From assembly GCA_019633425.1 (NCBI GenBank), contig WSUB01000060.1:1-64000 (forward strand): a DNA stretch of 64,000 bases, written 5' to 3'. This document shows positions 1 to 11,795 of this stretch, in pieces; position 1 is the first letter of the stretch, and every line of letters begins with the position of its first letter. The notes beneath the pieces are model-generated. The model saw nothing but the letters and a program-made list of their open reading frames with translations, had not been told where the DNA came from and did no database searches. Source of the stretch: Tulasnella sp. 424 (taxonomy: Eukaryota > Basidiomycota > Agaricomycetes > Cantharellales > Tulasnellaceae). The translations under genes were made by a program, and so were the position numbers.

Positions 1-573
1 CAGCTCAGACTAATTATGAACTTTGGGCCTCCCATTGCAGAAACAAAGTCATGTATGTAGGAACAGTAAGTCGGATGCCACCGGAGCTGTCATTATAACT
101 CTCTTTTGGTTGACGTGCGACTTTTCGTAGGAGCACGCAGGCGAACAGTGGATCGACCTTCTTGGCTGGACGCCGGGTGAGATCACGATTAGAGGGGATG
201 GCAAAGCAGAATTCAGATGCCCTTCAAAGAGCATTGCTATATGGATCTCCAAGAATGCGAGGGGATGCGATGAGTTTGCGAGAAAACAAAACTAGTCGCT
301 TTTGAGGAGTGTATCGATAGCTAGCGCGTCAAATCCCGACTCATGAATGATATGACTTCGTTTGAATTGCTCGGAAAGTGTACACCAGGACAAGAAGAAA
401 TGGAAGGGGCAGAATGCCTTGAATAGTGGTTGATGGGGGCAGAATTTACGGAGTGTCGTGCGATGCGCTTTGACATGGACTGAAACCGAACAACATGAAG
501 AACAAGCAAACGTCTAAGTTGATGGCGGCTGGGGTGCGACCGGTGGCGTGGTGGCACGTTTTAAAAGCATTGT
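1..573. other. intergenic / 3' flank of TFIIA gene
   Basis: No supported gene. The short open frames here have no recognisable motif. The stretch holds the 3' flank of the minus-strand TFIIA gene. Confidence 0.6.
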
Positions 574-1899
574 CTACCATTCGAATTCTCTGAAATAGAG
601 AACTTGTTAGTTGGATTCTAGAACAGGCACCATTACCTCGACGAGCTCACCCTGTACACTTGGAGAACAGATAATCTTTTCCTCCTACAGAAACGATCCC
701 ATCTTTGAGCACACACTTCCACTTTGTCTTTACACGTTGAACCTATGAAATCCAACGTCAGAGGTCATTTTTCAAGCGTGGGACAAGGCTCCGGACCTTG
801 TCATATGTACAATATACGATATCTCCAGGTCCTGATCCATCGGCAGTAGGACCTCCTGCGGCTTCATCATCCTCGCCTTCCGAGTCGTCATCATCCAGGT
901 CAGAGCCAATCTCCTCTTCTCCAGCTCGAACGCCGGAGCCAGATGCCGTGGGAGGCGGTGGGAGTGTGTGGCTGGTGGCAAGCTGAGGTGGCGGCGAGGC
1001 AGACGATCGAGATGATGAGGACGATGAAACCGAAGACGGGCCATCAACTTGTGGAATGACAGGCCTAGATGAACTGGAAGAGGAGTTCGATGGATCTGCG
1101 TCAAGCGTGAAAGAGGAGGGGCCATCAACCTGCGGCAAGCGATTGGCGGCAGCAGCGGCGTGGGCAGCTCGCTGCAAGTCAGCAGGCGTTGGCTTTTGCT
1201 GTTGTTGCTGTTGGGGTGGCTGTGGTGGTTGGCGGAGACCAGCCTGCTGAGCGTTGGCATACATCTGGAAATGCTGGGGTAAAGCGGCAGGGTTATGCAT
1301 GAGGTACGGAGCAGTGGGGGTATACGACGGCTGAGGAATGCCATTTGGGCCGAGCATCATTTGCGGCCGATGAGCGCCTTGTGCAGGAGGGGCAGGGGAT
1401 GGCAGAGAAGGTAAGTTATACGGAGAGTCGTGCTGCTCTGCTTTCACTGGGGCTGCGGATCCGTACACCGGCAACGGTGAAGGAGCCGAAGGGTTAGGAT
1501 AGCCAACTGGACGCTGTTGAGGAACGGCGAGAGTGTACTGGTTTGCGGCTGGAGGAGGTTGTGGGTGCAGAGGCTGTTGGGGAACGACTGGCGTCGCATT
1601 GGGTGGTGGGCCAGGTTCGAATTCTGCAACATTGGACTCGACGACCTTCTGCTCCCATTTCTACAAGGTATGCTGAGCAAGAAGAAAGAAATATGAGATC
1701 TGAACCAAGCTCTTACGTTCTGAAGAGTCTGAAGGACCTGATCATCAACTCCAAATTCAGCAAAGGCGTCTCTTATATTGGTCATGACATCGTCGATAAC
1801 CGCACGATAAGTTGCGGGCTGGGAACAGCGTCAGACAGATGTAGAAAGTTCTGTCACCGGCAGTGTTGGCAGTCTACTAACCACAATCCTGTTTGACAT
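574..1899 (-). CDS. TOA1: TFIIA large subunit (alpha/beta, Toa1-like)
   Basis: General transcription factor IIA large subunit, which stabilises TBP on the TATA box with the small subunit. The N-terminal helical part reads MSNRIV, then after an intron PATYRAVIDDVMTNIRDAF. A long linker follows, rich in Pro, Gln and Ala, with a run of Gln, two serine-rich VDGPSS repeats and an acidic block (DLDDDDSEGEDDE). The C-terminal beta-barrel part reads DIVYCTYDKV, then after an intron KTKWKCVLKDG and KDYLFSKCTG, and a last tiny exon gives EFEW and the stop at 574-576. Conserved blocks at both ends with a variable linker are the family pattern. The ATG at 1897-1899 is chosen because the first exon encodes the conserved MSNRIV start. 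At least four introns are implied. Identity is secure; the middle exon edges are approximate. Confidence 0.93.
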
Positions 1900-2277
1900 C
1901 GCTCTCAGTGGTCACTGGTTGGTGGAAAGGGAGAAGAGAAAGAGCAGATTGCCTCACAGAACGTCGGGGTTTGTCAGCCGCCCAAGCCCATGAGAGCCCC
2001 CGGTCACTGCTAACCACTCCAGCTGGCCCTCAGCGGTGTCCAAGACGACTCAAGCAGCTCATCCATGGATTTCTGCAAAGAGTGTCACCGTCTATAGATG
2101 AGGAAGAGGCCATTTTACGTGCAGCGTTGGGAGTGGCTGGATGGGGGTGGGGGTGATTGCGGTCCTGCTGGAGATAAGCGGGTGTTGTTCCCCGTCTGCT
2201 CCCTCTTGTGAATTCTTCGTCCACATCTCAACCCCAACTGACACCCTCACCCGTCCCTCTGCTCCCAAAGCCTTGCA

Positions 2278-4189
2278 ATGTCAACCAAGAAAGCTTCCAA
2301 GGCTCAGGCCGCAGAGGCCACGTATAGTGTCAAGGACATCGTCCTTGCAAAGGTCAAAGGTTATCCTCCGTGGCCCGCAATGGTTCGTTCAATCAATCCG
2401 CCACAAGGGGGGCGCCCTCAATACTTACTAGCACCGCTCCCTATCGACCCACCCACTTCTCTCGATCACAGGTCGTGGATCCAGAGAATGTTGCTAAGCA
2501 TGTCAAGAAGGAGAGACCTATTAGCAAAAAGACCACTTTCTACTGTGTCAGGTTCTTCCCAGCGGGCGACTAGTGAGTAGGACAACCCCCCTCGTCGGGA
2601 CATGCTACTCACCTGTATTTCTCTCTTACAGTTCATGGGCTGTGGCTAAAGATCTCTCTCGTCTACAACAACACGAGATAGAGGCATATATCAATGAACC
2701 CTCGAAGAAAAATTCCGAACTCAAACGCGGTTACGAGGTTGCCCTGGATCCTACCCCCTGGATTGAAGAGATCGAACGTAAGGAAGCGGACGCTGAGGCC
2801 GCGGCTGCCGAAGAAGAAGAGGGTGTGGATCAGCTCGAGGACAGCGAGGGTGGTGGAGAGGAGGAGGTCGACAGCGACGCCGACTCCGCCTCCGCCTCAA
2901 CCAAGAAGAAGAAATCTCAAGCAGGCAAAAAGCGAAAGCGCGAGAGCAACTCTGCTGAAGACGGCAAGAAGAAACGCAAGAACGCTCAGGAGGCCCTCAG
3001 CGCGAAGCGGCGTCCCGTCGCTGGCTCTAAGAAGGCTGGAAAGGGCAAAGCTTCGTCCGCTGATAACGCTGAAAGCGAAGACGGAGTTGGAGCTATGGCC
3101 GAACTCGAGGCCACTGAGGAAGAGGCTGGCAGGAAGAAGGCTCGAACCAGCCGTGGCAAAGCGGACGATAGTGATGAGAAGCCAGGAAAGCGAAGTAAGA
3201 AGGACAAGGATGAGGACGATGCAGACGATCGTATGTTTCTTATTCTCTCCTCCCTCCATCTCTACGATGCCTCATGAGCCACGTCATCGAGGTGTTCCCC
3301 ACGGCTTGACGTTCGGTTCAGTTCGCAATCCGTGCTCCTCCTCTCGTTGCCGCCCGTTTGACCCATCATTGACGCTCATAACTTCTTCATTCATCTTTGC
3401 AGCACTTGCCAATGATCCGGAAGCTCAAAGGGTCAAAGACTGGAGGCATAAGCTCCAACGGGGATTCCTTACAGGCGGAAAACCACCTCAGGCCGCGGTA
3501 TGTCCAACCATATCCCGCCTCATTTTCTCTCGACACGCCCCTTCTTCCTTTTACGTTCCGTCAACCGACTTCCAAAGAACATTCTCTTGTCCATTCCCCC
3601 GTTTGTTGGCGTTTGTCGCGCAAAACTGGTCTTGTGGTGTAGAACGAACCTTGCTGATAACGTTTTGGCCGTTTTCGATTTTCAAATAGGACATGCCCCT
3701 GATGGAGCAGATCTTCTCTACTGTCGAGAACTATCCCAACTTGACGATCGAGTACTTGCAGGTCAGACTTGGCGTTGAAAGCGAATGTTCCATTGGGGGA
3801 TGCTAACGAGCAAAATCTTCTTTGACAATTTCCTCTGTCCACAGTTCTCAAAGATCGGCAAAGTCATGCGCCGTATTGCCGGGCTTTTAGATATCCCTCG
3901 GGATGATGAGTTCCACTTCAAGCATCGCGCACAAGCACTCGTTATCAAGTGGCAGACCATCTTGCAGGAAGCGGAGCAAGCAGCGAAGGGCAGCGAAGTC
4001 AATGGCAAGCCAATCGAAGCTCCAGCGACCTCTACTGAGCTCGCTACGGATGAGAAGGCAGGCGAGCCTAAGCCAGCCGTCAACGGCGTGCATGCCAAAG
4101 ACGCTGACACCCATATGACCAATGGCGAGACTGCCGTTAAGAAGACCGAAGAATCCAAGGAGGAAGAGATGGACATGAGCGACTCGTAA
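2278..4189 (+). CDS. PWWP-domain chromatin protein with C-terminal IBD/TFIIS-N-like domain
   Basis: Likely a reader of methylated histone tails in transcribed chromatin. The N-terminal PWWP domain reads YSVKDIVLAKVKGYPPWPAM in exon 1 and continues as VVDPENVAKH and TTFYCVRFFPAGDYSWA. A long charged linker follows with repeated K/R-rich nuclear-localisation-like blocks (KKKRK, KRKRE) and acidic stretches. The C-terminal helical domain begins at LANDPEAQRVKDWRHKLQR and continues DMPLMEQIFSTVENYPNLTI and SKIGKVMRRIA, resembling the TFIIS-N/LEDGF integrase-binding-domain fold. The tail has an acidic KEEEMDMSDS end. I traced five introns, for example GCAATG/GTTCG and GACTA/GTGAG. The order PWWP, charged linker, IBD-like domain is that of LEDGF/HRP2. 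The PWWP call is firm; the IBD call is inference from pattern. Confidence 0.85.
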
Positions 4190-4776
4190 GCGCGAGATCG
4201 CTGGTCGCAAGCGTGTTTCCAAGTCCATTCCCATCCCGGAGTCACCCCTCTCCCTCCCAACCTGGATCTTTCATATCTCTTTTGAGCTTTCCCGCTTCCC
4301 TCTCCAAAGTCGTTTGTTCTATCTCGGCTCAATTATGCGCGGTGAACGTGCAAAGAACGAAAAAATGAATTCTGTTGCTCTACTGGCCAGCTTGTTTGGC
4401 AAAGCCCCTTACCCCACCCATTAGGTATCAATACTTTTAGTTCCTCTGCTACGACTCGAGATTCCTTTCTATTCCTCTTTTTCGTCTTTCTTCCATTTTA
4501 TTTTGTTTCTTCATCATGCTTGTGTCGCGTCTTCTATTGGCTAGCCACTGAATGGCTCGCGAGTACATACAAACAGCAAGCAGACCTTTTTATATGGATT
4601 ACATTTCCAATGTTGTACAGGAAGCAATACGAAGGGTTGTGTTTTAGTTCTCCACCTGTGCCGAGTATCAAGCGAGGGTCTGCATCGCGGGGGAGGGGGG
4701 CCAGAGTCTGAAGAAAGATTTGCGTAGATTGTACCACCACAGGACCACCGCTGAGGCGTGCCTTGTCCAGTTGCGG
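4190..4776. other. convergent intergenic spacer
   Basis: 3' flanks of two convergent genes. T-rich stretches near 4440-4520 fit 3' untranslated or termination sequence. No gene seen. Confidence 0.55.
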
Positions 4777-6433
4777 TTATGATGGATTCATGCGGCAGAT
4801 CGGAAGACGGTAGAGCGGTAGCGAAAAGTACTTGCGGGAGCCAGACCAAATGCTATCATCCGGGCCTGGGACCTCGATGTCGGACCAGTCAGTTGAAAGA
4901 CCAAAGTCCTTCAAATGCATCTCGGCTAGGCGAGAATATACGTCATAGAACAGCGCGTCTGGCATTCCCCAGTAAGAGCTTCAGAATCGACGATGGGACG
5001 TTTGGATTGAACGACACGCACTCGTCGCTCCAAGACCGTTGAACCAAGAAACCGCCGAGCCAGCTCCTTTGAGTAGGTCAGGAACGTGCTCAAAGAAGTT
5101 GAGGAGGTCTGACATGGAACTCGTTGTTAGAAAGCGATAGCGGAAGTCTCGTAACACGTTATTTTCCGAATCGCCCACCTGCGTACTCCTCTGAGAATGT
5201 GTCGGTGTATATCACATCAAACCCGCCAAAGCTTGAGAGATCGTCGCTCTCAATGAAGTCCTGCCATTTGCCCTCTTTATCCGGGAGGCATGTTAGAATA
5301 TGGCAGAGCTGCAAGCAGGGCTCGTTCGCAAGTCATCATACCTAACACAACGACCCCAGGTTTGTCATACCAGCCTGCATGATCCCGGCGTAAGTGAGAC
5401 GAACAACATTCCTGGGATCAAACCGGATTTATTTGACTTACCTTTGGTCCGCATGTGCTCCAGAACGTCTGGGTGGGGTTCGATAATGACGTGTAGCTGC
5501 GGACGGACTTGCAGATTTTGGAATAATGTGTCGATCTGCGCCCCATAGTAGAAGCGGAGCCCTCAATTAAGCTCGTGCGCATAGCTTCCGGTTACAATGG
5601 GGAAAGCGCACCATGCCGAGCCCAAAGCCGACGTTCAATATACACAGCCCTTCGCTGGCCGTAGCGTGCCCCGAACAGAGTTGCTTGACCGTTTCATCCA
5701 CTGTAAAGGAGAGCTCGTCAACGTCGTAGCTCCGATACCAGCGAAAAAATAAATAAAGATAAATACTTATTGGTTGCTCCCAGCCCATCATAACTCCAAC
5801 TTCCTCTCCGCCACCGGCGTCGACCATGCAAACCTCCTGCCCATTCTCATCAGTGGTGTACCGGAGACTCGAGGCCAAAAACGCATCGGTAGAGGCGGCT
5901 GCTGTTTCGTCGTCTGTCTTCAGGACTCCGTCCCCGACGTGCTCTCCCAGTGCCCGAAGGATGAACTCTTGAAAGACATTTAAGCAATTTTGCCATGGCC
6001 GCGCAAAGAAAGGCCTCAACCTACCGGACCGTATGCCTGCATCTCGTATAAGGTCATAGCATTCTTGATTGTTTGTAGATATAGCTATATCACCGGCAGT
6101 ATTTCCCAGATGGTCGGCTGAAAGGCTTTATGATTCATCACTGTCCTTCTTAGGCAGCTGCCCGCTGCATTAACATCACCATCACCAACCCGCGTTCCAA
6201 ACCGCTCCTTCCTCTAGTAAAAATGAGAGCAGCTCGGAGGATTCTATGCTTGCTGCCACGTGTAACGCGGACCATCCGCTTTCGGGATCTTGGTAAAACA
6301 TAGGTGGATGCTCCTTCTTGACGATTGCTCGAACGGCCGCGACGTCGCCAGTTTCGACGGCTTCAAGAAGACGAGTGCCTGCGGTTGAAAGGGCAGCATC
6401 AAAAATAGCTTCGTCGTATTCCTCTGTTGCCAT
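4777..6433 (-). CDS. RMT2: protein arginine N5-methyltransferase (RMT2 family, ankyrin plus SAM methyltransferase)
   Basis: RMT2 is the fungal/plant enzyme that methylates the delta nitrogen of arginine; in yeast its substrate is ribosomal protein L12. The N-terminus reads MATEEYDEAIFDAALSTAG, followed by an ankyrin-like repeat (SGWSALHVAASIESSELLSF). The methyltransferase part has motif I ILNVGFGLGM, then after an intron IDTLFQNLQVRPQLHVIIEP with HPDVLEHMRTKGW, which is the HPDVL signature of the family, then WQDF, GGFDVIYTDTFSEEY, FFEHVPDLLKGAG and a SWFNGLG segment that corresponds to the family THW/FNG loop. The end reads RKYFSLPLYRLPICRMNPS. Multiple short introns are needed. The ATG at 6433 is preferred; 6445 (MVSSM) is in frame four residues upstream. 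It is transcribed away from the next gene, another SAM methyltransferase. Confidence 0.88.
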
Positions 6434-6504
6434 TGATGAAACCATGACTTGGTCGGAAGGAGAAGATAAGCGGCGAATGGGTGGTTCGCGCGGTAAAGTC
6501 AGCA
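6434..6504. promoter_or_regulatory. very short divergent promoter between two methyltransferase genes
   Basis: Only 71 bp separate the chosen ATG of RMT2 (-) from that of the METTL21-type gene (+), so both promoters and both 5' untranslated regions must overlap here or extend into the neighbouring coding sequence. No clear TATA box is visible. Confidence 0.6.
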
Positions 6505-8035
6505 ATGTTTTTCTACCTCTCTTTCCTTCGACCCCCGCCTCGGACCGTCTCTGCCAATGCCAAGGATGTACTTATAACTCCGCAAATCGCCAATGACTTG
6601 CGTACAGAGTGGGATACGCAATAAGGATTTTGGCTTAGACGCGCTTTCTCTAACCCGTTCTGCTAGGACGTTTGAAGGGTATGCAGATATCTGGTGTTGC
6701 TGGATACTCGACTCGGGAACCGGAGACATGAGGCAACCGGCTAGGAAATTGACTGCTTGGAAGGGATCATCCTCTTCGTATAAAGCTATACCGGTCGAGC
6801 TCCCTGCCGGTCGGAAAGCCGGCCAAAGCTGGCGACTTGCCCTTTGGGTCCCTGACCCGACCAGCACTTCTTTGCCGGGTGATATCATCGATCTTAGCCC
6901 ATCTTTGGGCTCTGCGAGCTTCGGTGCCTCCATTCTACCCGTCACGTCATCTCCGATCAAGCTTGAACAGGGCGGAAAGAAGGAAGGACCGAAGCAAGAA
7001 CGCATATGGCGAAGCTACGCCCTACCTACCCTACCATCAGCAGATACGGCTGAAATGACATCTGAACGGACTGGGCGTGCTCTTATTACTATCGTCGAGC
7101 AAACGTCTTTTGATCTCGACAAGGTGAGTTTTCGGATATGATCCCGGTCTGCGTGGTTGCTCACCGAAACGTTGTCGCCCATACACAGAAAATATGGGAC
7201 TCTGGTTTGGGACTCTCCGTCTGGTTGGCAGAGCTGTGCTGCACAGACTCTTCGAAGGCGCTGAGTCGGCCCATGGCACAGGACTTGAAGGACGTTTTGC
7301 TGTCCCCGTTTGGGTTTACTGCGGTCGAGCTCGGTACGTGTCATCCATCAAGTTTGGGTATTTCAATTTGTGAGGCTGAGCTGATGACAACAGGGACGGG
7401 AATTGGTGTTGTCTCCTTGCTGCTCTCTGCGATCCTCGAGCCCTTTCCCGGATCGGAAAACCGGCGTATCCTCGCCACCGACCTTGGTTAGTGAGATCTC
7501 GTTTGTGACCCGAACGCGACATCGAGTTACTCATGGCCCGCTTTTTACGTGTAGAATCCGCTATCCCGCTTTTAGAGGAAAACTTCAGCTCCAATAAGCT
7601 ACACTATTCCGCAAGTTTGTCCGCCGCTACGCTTGATTGGGAACAAGACTTGGAGAAATGCGAAGCGCTGCGAGATATTGGTGCTATCGATCTCATCATG
7701 TGAGAGGTGACCTTTAACCGGCTGCTGAGACGACGTCTCACGGAGGCGAACAATGCTAAACCTGAACTCCTGTACCCAGACTTGCGGATGTGACGTATAA
7801 CCGTGATGTGTTCCCCGCCCTTCTTCGGACTCTTATCTCCCTTTTGCAACGAGGTGGAGGGTGCACGCGTGTGGTATTAGGATACAAACAAAGGGATGCG
7901 GCGGAACGGACCTTCTGGACGGCGAGCCGGGAGATGGGAGTCGAGTTTCTGGAGGTTGGCAGAGTCGGCGGTGTGAACGAAAGTGCGGCGGTGGAGATTT
8001 GGATGGCAACGGTGAAAGGAATTACGACGGCTTAA
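6505..8035 (+). CDS. METTL21-type (methyltransferase family 16) protein lysine methyltransferase
   Basis: Class I SAM-dependent methyltransferase of the METTL21/EFM group, which methylates lysines on translation factors and chaperones. The first exon reads MFFYLSFLRPPPRTVSANA and ITPQIANDLRT, and splices (GA/GTGGG to TGCTAG/G, about 6608-6666) into ETFEGYADIWCCW. Later blocks are IWDSGLGLSVWLAEL, motif I AVELGTGIGVVSLLL, LESAIPLLEENF, IGAIDLIILADVTYN (the motif IV acidic segment) and the terminal strand EIWMATVKG. The start at 6505 is preferred over 6593 because only this exon matches the usual N-terminus; the 6593 frame opens inside the first intron. At least five introns. The substrate cannot be told from sequence. 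Confidence 0.85.
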
Positions 8036-8197
8036 CTGCAAGGGAGAGAAAGGGCGGCTTTGGCCAGTTATTACAAGCATCACGTGCTCATTTTAATGGC
8101 GTGCCTGATTTTGCTATAAACTAACGTCGACAACCCCGCCAAAGCGTCCTCTAACACATAAAGGCCTCTCTCTCGTTTTTCTTTCCCGCCCTCTCGA

Positions 8198-9966
8198 ATG
8201 GAAGAAGCCTCTGCTCCCAACGATTCACTCCTCGACGTGGCAGACAGTGCCGCAGAACTTGCAATGATCGACACTGAGGCATTGGACATGACGGCACAAC
8301 CCTTGAAGCGCAAGTTCGACGCTCTCGACATTGAAGATGACGCTAAAATTGCTTCGGGGTCCGGAGAGCCACCGAAAGACGGAGACGACGCTCGTCGCAC
8401 TCCTCCTTCAAAGCTGCCAGAGTTCAAGCCAAGTCCCGAGTTCTGGTTTGAAGATGGGAACATCGTTCTGCTTGTGCGTCTGACACGCCCTCTGCCTCGT
8501 TCCTCCTGTTCCATGGCCAATCTCATCGTATTTTCCACCAGGTCCACGATACTTTCTTCAAGGTTGCCTACCTCCTCTGCTCTTCTGTCTTTCTGGTGAA
8601 CTCACAACTATGTCGTCTTTTTTATATGGGGCATTTTTAGGTCCACCGGTCTCGGTTATGCTGCGACGGATCAATCTTTGCCACCATGTTCACCTTGCCG
8701 CAAGGCGAGTCAAGCAACGTTGATGGCCAATCCGCGAGCATGCCCATCCGTTTCGCCGATAAGCCTCGTCGATTCACCGCTCTCCTATGGGCGTTGTATG
8801 CCCTGTGAGTACGCAAAGCTCATCCCCTTTCCCTCTTCTAGTGTCATCGTGGCTTGCCATGCCGTCCTTCACTCCCATGACCCAATCTTCGGAGTTTTCC
8901 TCTGCTCCATGATGCTAACCTTTTCCCGTTTTCCGGCAGGCCAGCGGAGCTCCGGTCCATAAACCATTCGGCGGAAAACTGCATGAAGCTCATCGACATC
9001 GCTACCGCCGCTCAAAAATATGCCTTCAAAACGACGGAAGAGTGGGCCCTGTCGTGCCTGGTCGACCTCGTAAAGACATCCAATCACTTGGGGGAACGCA
9101 AGGTCTGTTGGCTAAATTTTTTACCCACGTCTCTTTAACCCGGAGACGTCACTTCGAGGGCTGCTTTGCGCTAACACTATTTTGGCATCGTCCCATTCCC
9201 AACCCATTACCCTTGGCTGGCTTCGAATTTCCTCCTTGTGTTTATTACATTTTGGGTAGATCAACCCGTGGCGGATCTTTGCTCTCGCCACTCTCTGCAA
9301 CAGTGAAGAACTGCGTCAGGCGATGATCGACAAGATCAGGGAGAGGGCGTCGCAGGGCAAGTTGCAGTATTCGTGGGTCGTAACCATCGGGGAGTCGTTG
9401 AACATACCCGAGTTGCTCGGCGCCGGTTACTACGAAATCGTCATTCAGGTAAGCGGGTCCTGACGCCTCGGAGTACTCCGAGATTTTGCTAAAACTCGGG
9501 TGGCGTCCCCCCGAACAGAAACCCCAGCACTGGAACCCTGATGGCAAGCTCAACGACGCCATGATGCAAAAGTTGTACATCGGGTTCTGCAAGCTCGTCA
9601 CATTCAAAGACACGTTGTTCAGCACCCCGATGCCTATCGCGAATCATCAATGCCCGTTGGACCCGAACCAGTGCCGGGCGCGCTGGAACCTTCTCTGGAA
9701 GGAGGGTCAGCAAGAAGGCACGGAGCGGATCCCATCCGTTCACGTTCTAGGACATCTTAAAAGCTTCGCAGACTATCTTCGTCGAAGGTGCGTGCTCTTT
9801 TTTTTTTTGTACGTCATGAGATTGTGATTCGCAGAGCTGATTTTAGGTCGTTTTCTATAGTCGTGCGTACCCTGGGCCCTGTCATCCTGCTTGGGTAGCA
9901 AGCGTCGAAGCAAAAATTAAGGAACTGGAGGATCCGCTGAGGCTCTTCGAGTTCTTTAGAACGTGA
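8198..9966 (+). CDS. BTB/POZ-domain protein
   Basis: Probable protein-interaction protein of the expanded basidiomycete BTB family. The start MEEASAPNDSLLDVADSAAE leads to a disordered acidic N-terminus, then the BTB core PEFWFEDGNIVLL, then VHDTFFKVHRSRLC spliced to DGSIFATMFTLPQGESS, FADKPRRFTALLWALYALPA and LIDIATAAQKYAF. The C-terminal helical part (INPWRIFALATLC, VVTIGESLNIPELLGAGYYE, QCPLDPNQCRARWNLLWKEG) is shared by many agaricomycete BTB proteins of unknown role. The last exon appears to end ELEDPLRLFEFFRT with the stop at 9964-9966. About six introns. Specific function unknown. A BTB protein could be a Cullin-3 adaptor, but nothing here proves it. Confidence 0.78.
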
Positions 9967-10769
9967 ATTGGGGGTTCTTGGCGCTGGTGGCGAGCCTAAC
10001 GATGACTCCCTTTCCCGCTCCATACACGTTATACCCTCCTTTGTAAGTGATCTCGTACGTGAACATTTTTTCCTTTCTTCATCTTTCTTCTTTCTTTCTT
10101 TGCCTTGTTGTAAATGTATGTACGAGACTCTTCTATTCTTCACACACCCCACTCAATACTCGCATTTCTTATTGTAAATACCAAACATTCGCACTTGACC
10201 GTTCCATATTCTATTTTCGCTTGTGACTCTCCCTTTCTCTTTTGTCCTCTTCTTTTACATCCCGCAATGAGACATTTGCGAAATTTATCTTTTCTAACCG
10301 CATTCGAGCTCTCGTAACATGCTTTCTTCGTTTGTGCTCGCATCGGTAGCGTTTGCTCTCGGACTTATCCGACCGCGAGGTGCTGTTGCCATGCTTTTGT
10401 GTGAATAATCCACGACGAGGTATGCATATGCGAAGCGAAGCGACAATTCTAACCTTTTCTCTCCCCCCCCGAGTCATCAGCTCGACTAGTGCACCCGCGT
10501 TCCCAAACCCGGGGCTGTGTGTGGTCGCGCGGCGGTTCTCAGCGGGACGACACACATGTATAGCCAGTCACCTCACCTCCGCGACGCGAGCCCACATCTT
10601 CCAAATGCTTTCACATGTATTGGTTTAACCGACACTGACCGACGTTTGGCTCCCACGAGGAGGTGTCTCTATAAATGAGCCCGTGAGCGCCAGGCTAGAG
10701 TAACCGCCCAAGGCCACATTACTACTACCCCCCTATTTCGAACTCTTTTTTTTTTTTTTTGAGAACAAC
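9967..10769. other. intergenic, pyrimidine-rich
   Basis: No supported gene. The stretch is strongly pyrimidine-rich on the plus strand (10070-10330) and has a T-run at 10746-10760 just before the next ATG, as in many fungal promoters. Short frames here lack motifs. Confidence 0.55.
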
Positions 10770-11624
10770 ATGACTGCTGAATTCGAAGTTCAAAGGGCCT
10801 TTCTTTCCTCCCCTGAGTTCGCCGTCGTAGGAGCGTCCAAAGACGAATCGAAGATTGGGTCCAAGGTGCGTCGTCGTCCCTAGTCCCCCGCACAAAGGGA
10901 GGCCCTCCTGTGCCGGGCACTAACTCCTTTCGTTCTCCTCATCCCTTACCATCCCACCCTTCATCCCTTTTGGAATAAACGCTTCGGATTCACGGTTTCA
11001 TCCTGAACCTTGTCTCTGGGATCTCCGGGTGAACGGTCTATGCTTGTATCGCCGATTTTCCCCTTTGTTGAAAACGAAAAAATAAATCGGATCTGAAACC
11101 CCAACCCATGGAACTTTTCGTGCCTTTGGACCCCCAAAGCTTCTCAGGTGGTACAAGGATCACGACAAGATTGTGACTCCTTTACACCCTGTACGTCTTT
11201 CTTATGGTTAGAAGTGTCTCCATTCGGACGCTGACCTTATGGCCAATTGTCCGACACTTCGGGTGAGTCCAGAAAGAGGAAGAGCTCGGAGGACTTCGCA
11301 CTCTTCGGAAGCTCTCAGAGTTATCGTCGCCAATGACAACCAGTTTATCTATCGTAACGCCTCCAAAGGTAAAACTGGGTCCTCGAAATCTAGACGCACG
11401 CGCTGCGGGATAGTCTAATTTTGACTTGCGTCTGGAATTAGGTCACGCTTGGCATTCTCCGAGACGCGTCGGAGCTCAAGATCCCTTATATTTGGATCCA
11501 GCCTGGCGCTGAAGATCAAGCTGTCGTTGATCTGATCGAAAGCAATGATCATCTCAAGGCAAGGACGGTCTATGGCGGTCCTTGCGTCTTGGCGTCCGGC
11601 GACAACATCCTCAGTAAACTTTAA
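10770..11624 (+). CDS. CoA-binding-domain protein (YccU/succinyl-CoA-synthetase-like Rossmann fold)
   Basis: Small single-domain CoA-binding protein. It starts MTAEFEVQRAFLSSPEFAVV with the nucleotide-loop GASKDESKIGSK, continues VLRWYKDHDKIVTPLHP, then KVTLGILRDASELKIPYIWI and QPGAEDQ, and ends TVYGGPCVLASGDNILSKL. The GA(S)xxxxKxG loop and the C-terminal GPCVL block are family hallmarks. Four introns are implied between 10867 and 11440. Its length of about 150-170 residues is normal for the family. The biochemical role of stand-alone CoA_binding proteins is poorly defined. It converges on the CIA30 gene. Confidence 0.82.
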
Positions 11625-11795
11625 CCATCCAAACTATATGTCGATTCTCCATCATATAATATAAAATACAAATCATATCCATGATGTATACACCAAATCG
11701 TACATGAAGTCCAAGAGACGAACGAAAGGTTGAGTGGGGAGGGTATTTGTCAATTGCTTCAAGCATGGGGTGAGGTTGCAGAACGTCTCCTAGCT

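Noticed and set aside
772..1344. Long second frame on the minus strand overlapping TFIIA
   Set aside because: A shadow of the Pro/Gln/Ser-rich TFIIA linker; the conserved TFIIA ends are in the other frame.
6593..7141. METTL21-type gene starting at 6593
   Set aside because: This ATG lies just before the first-intron donor in the wrong frame; the exon from 6505 splices to give the usual N-terminus.
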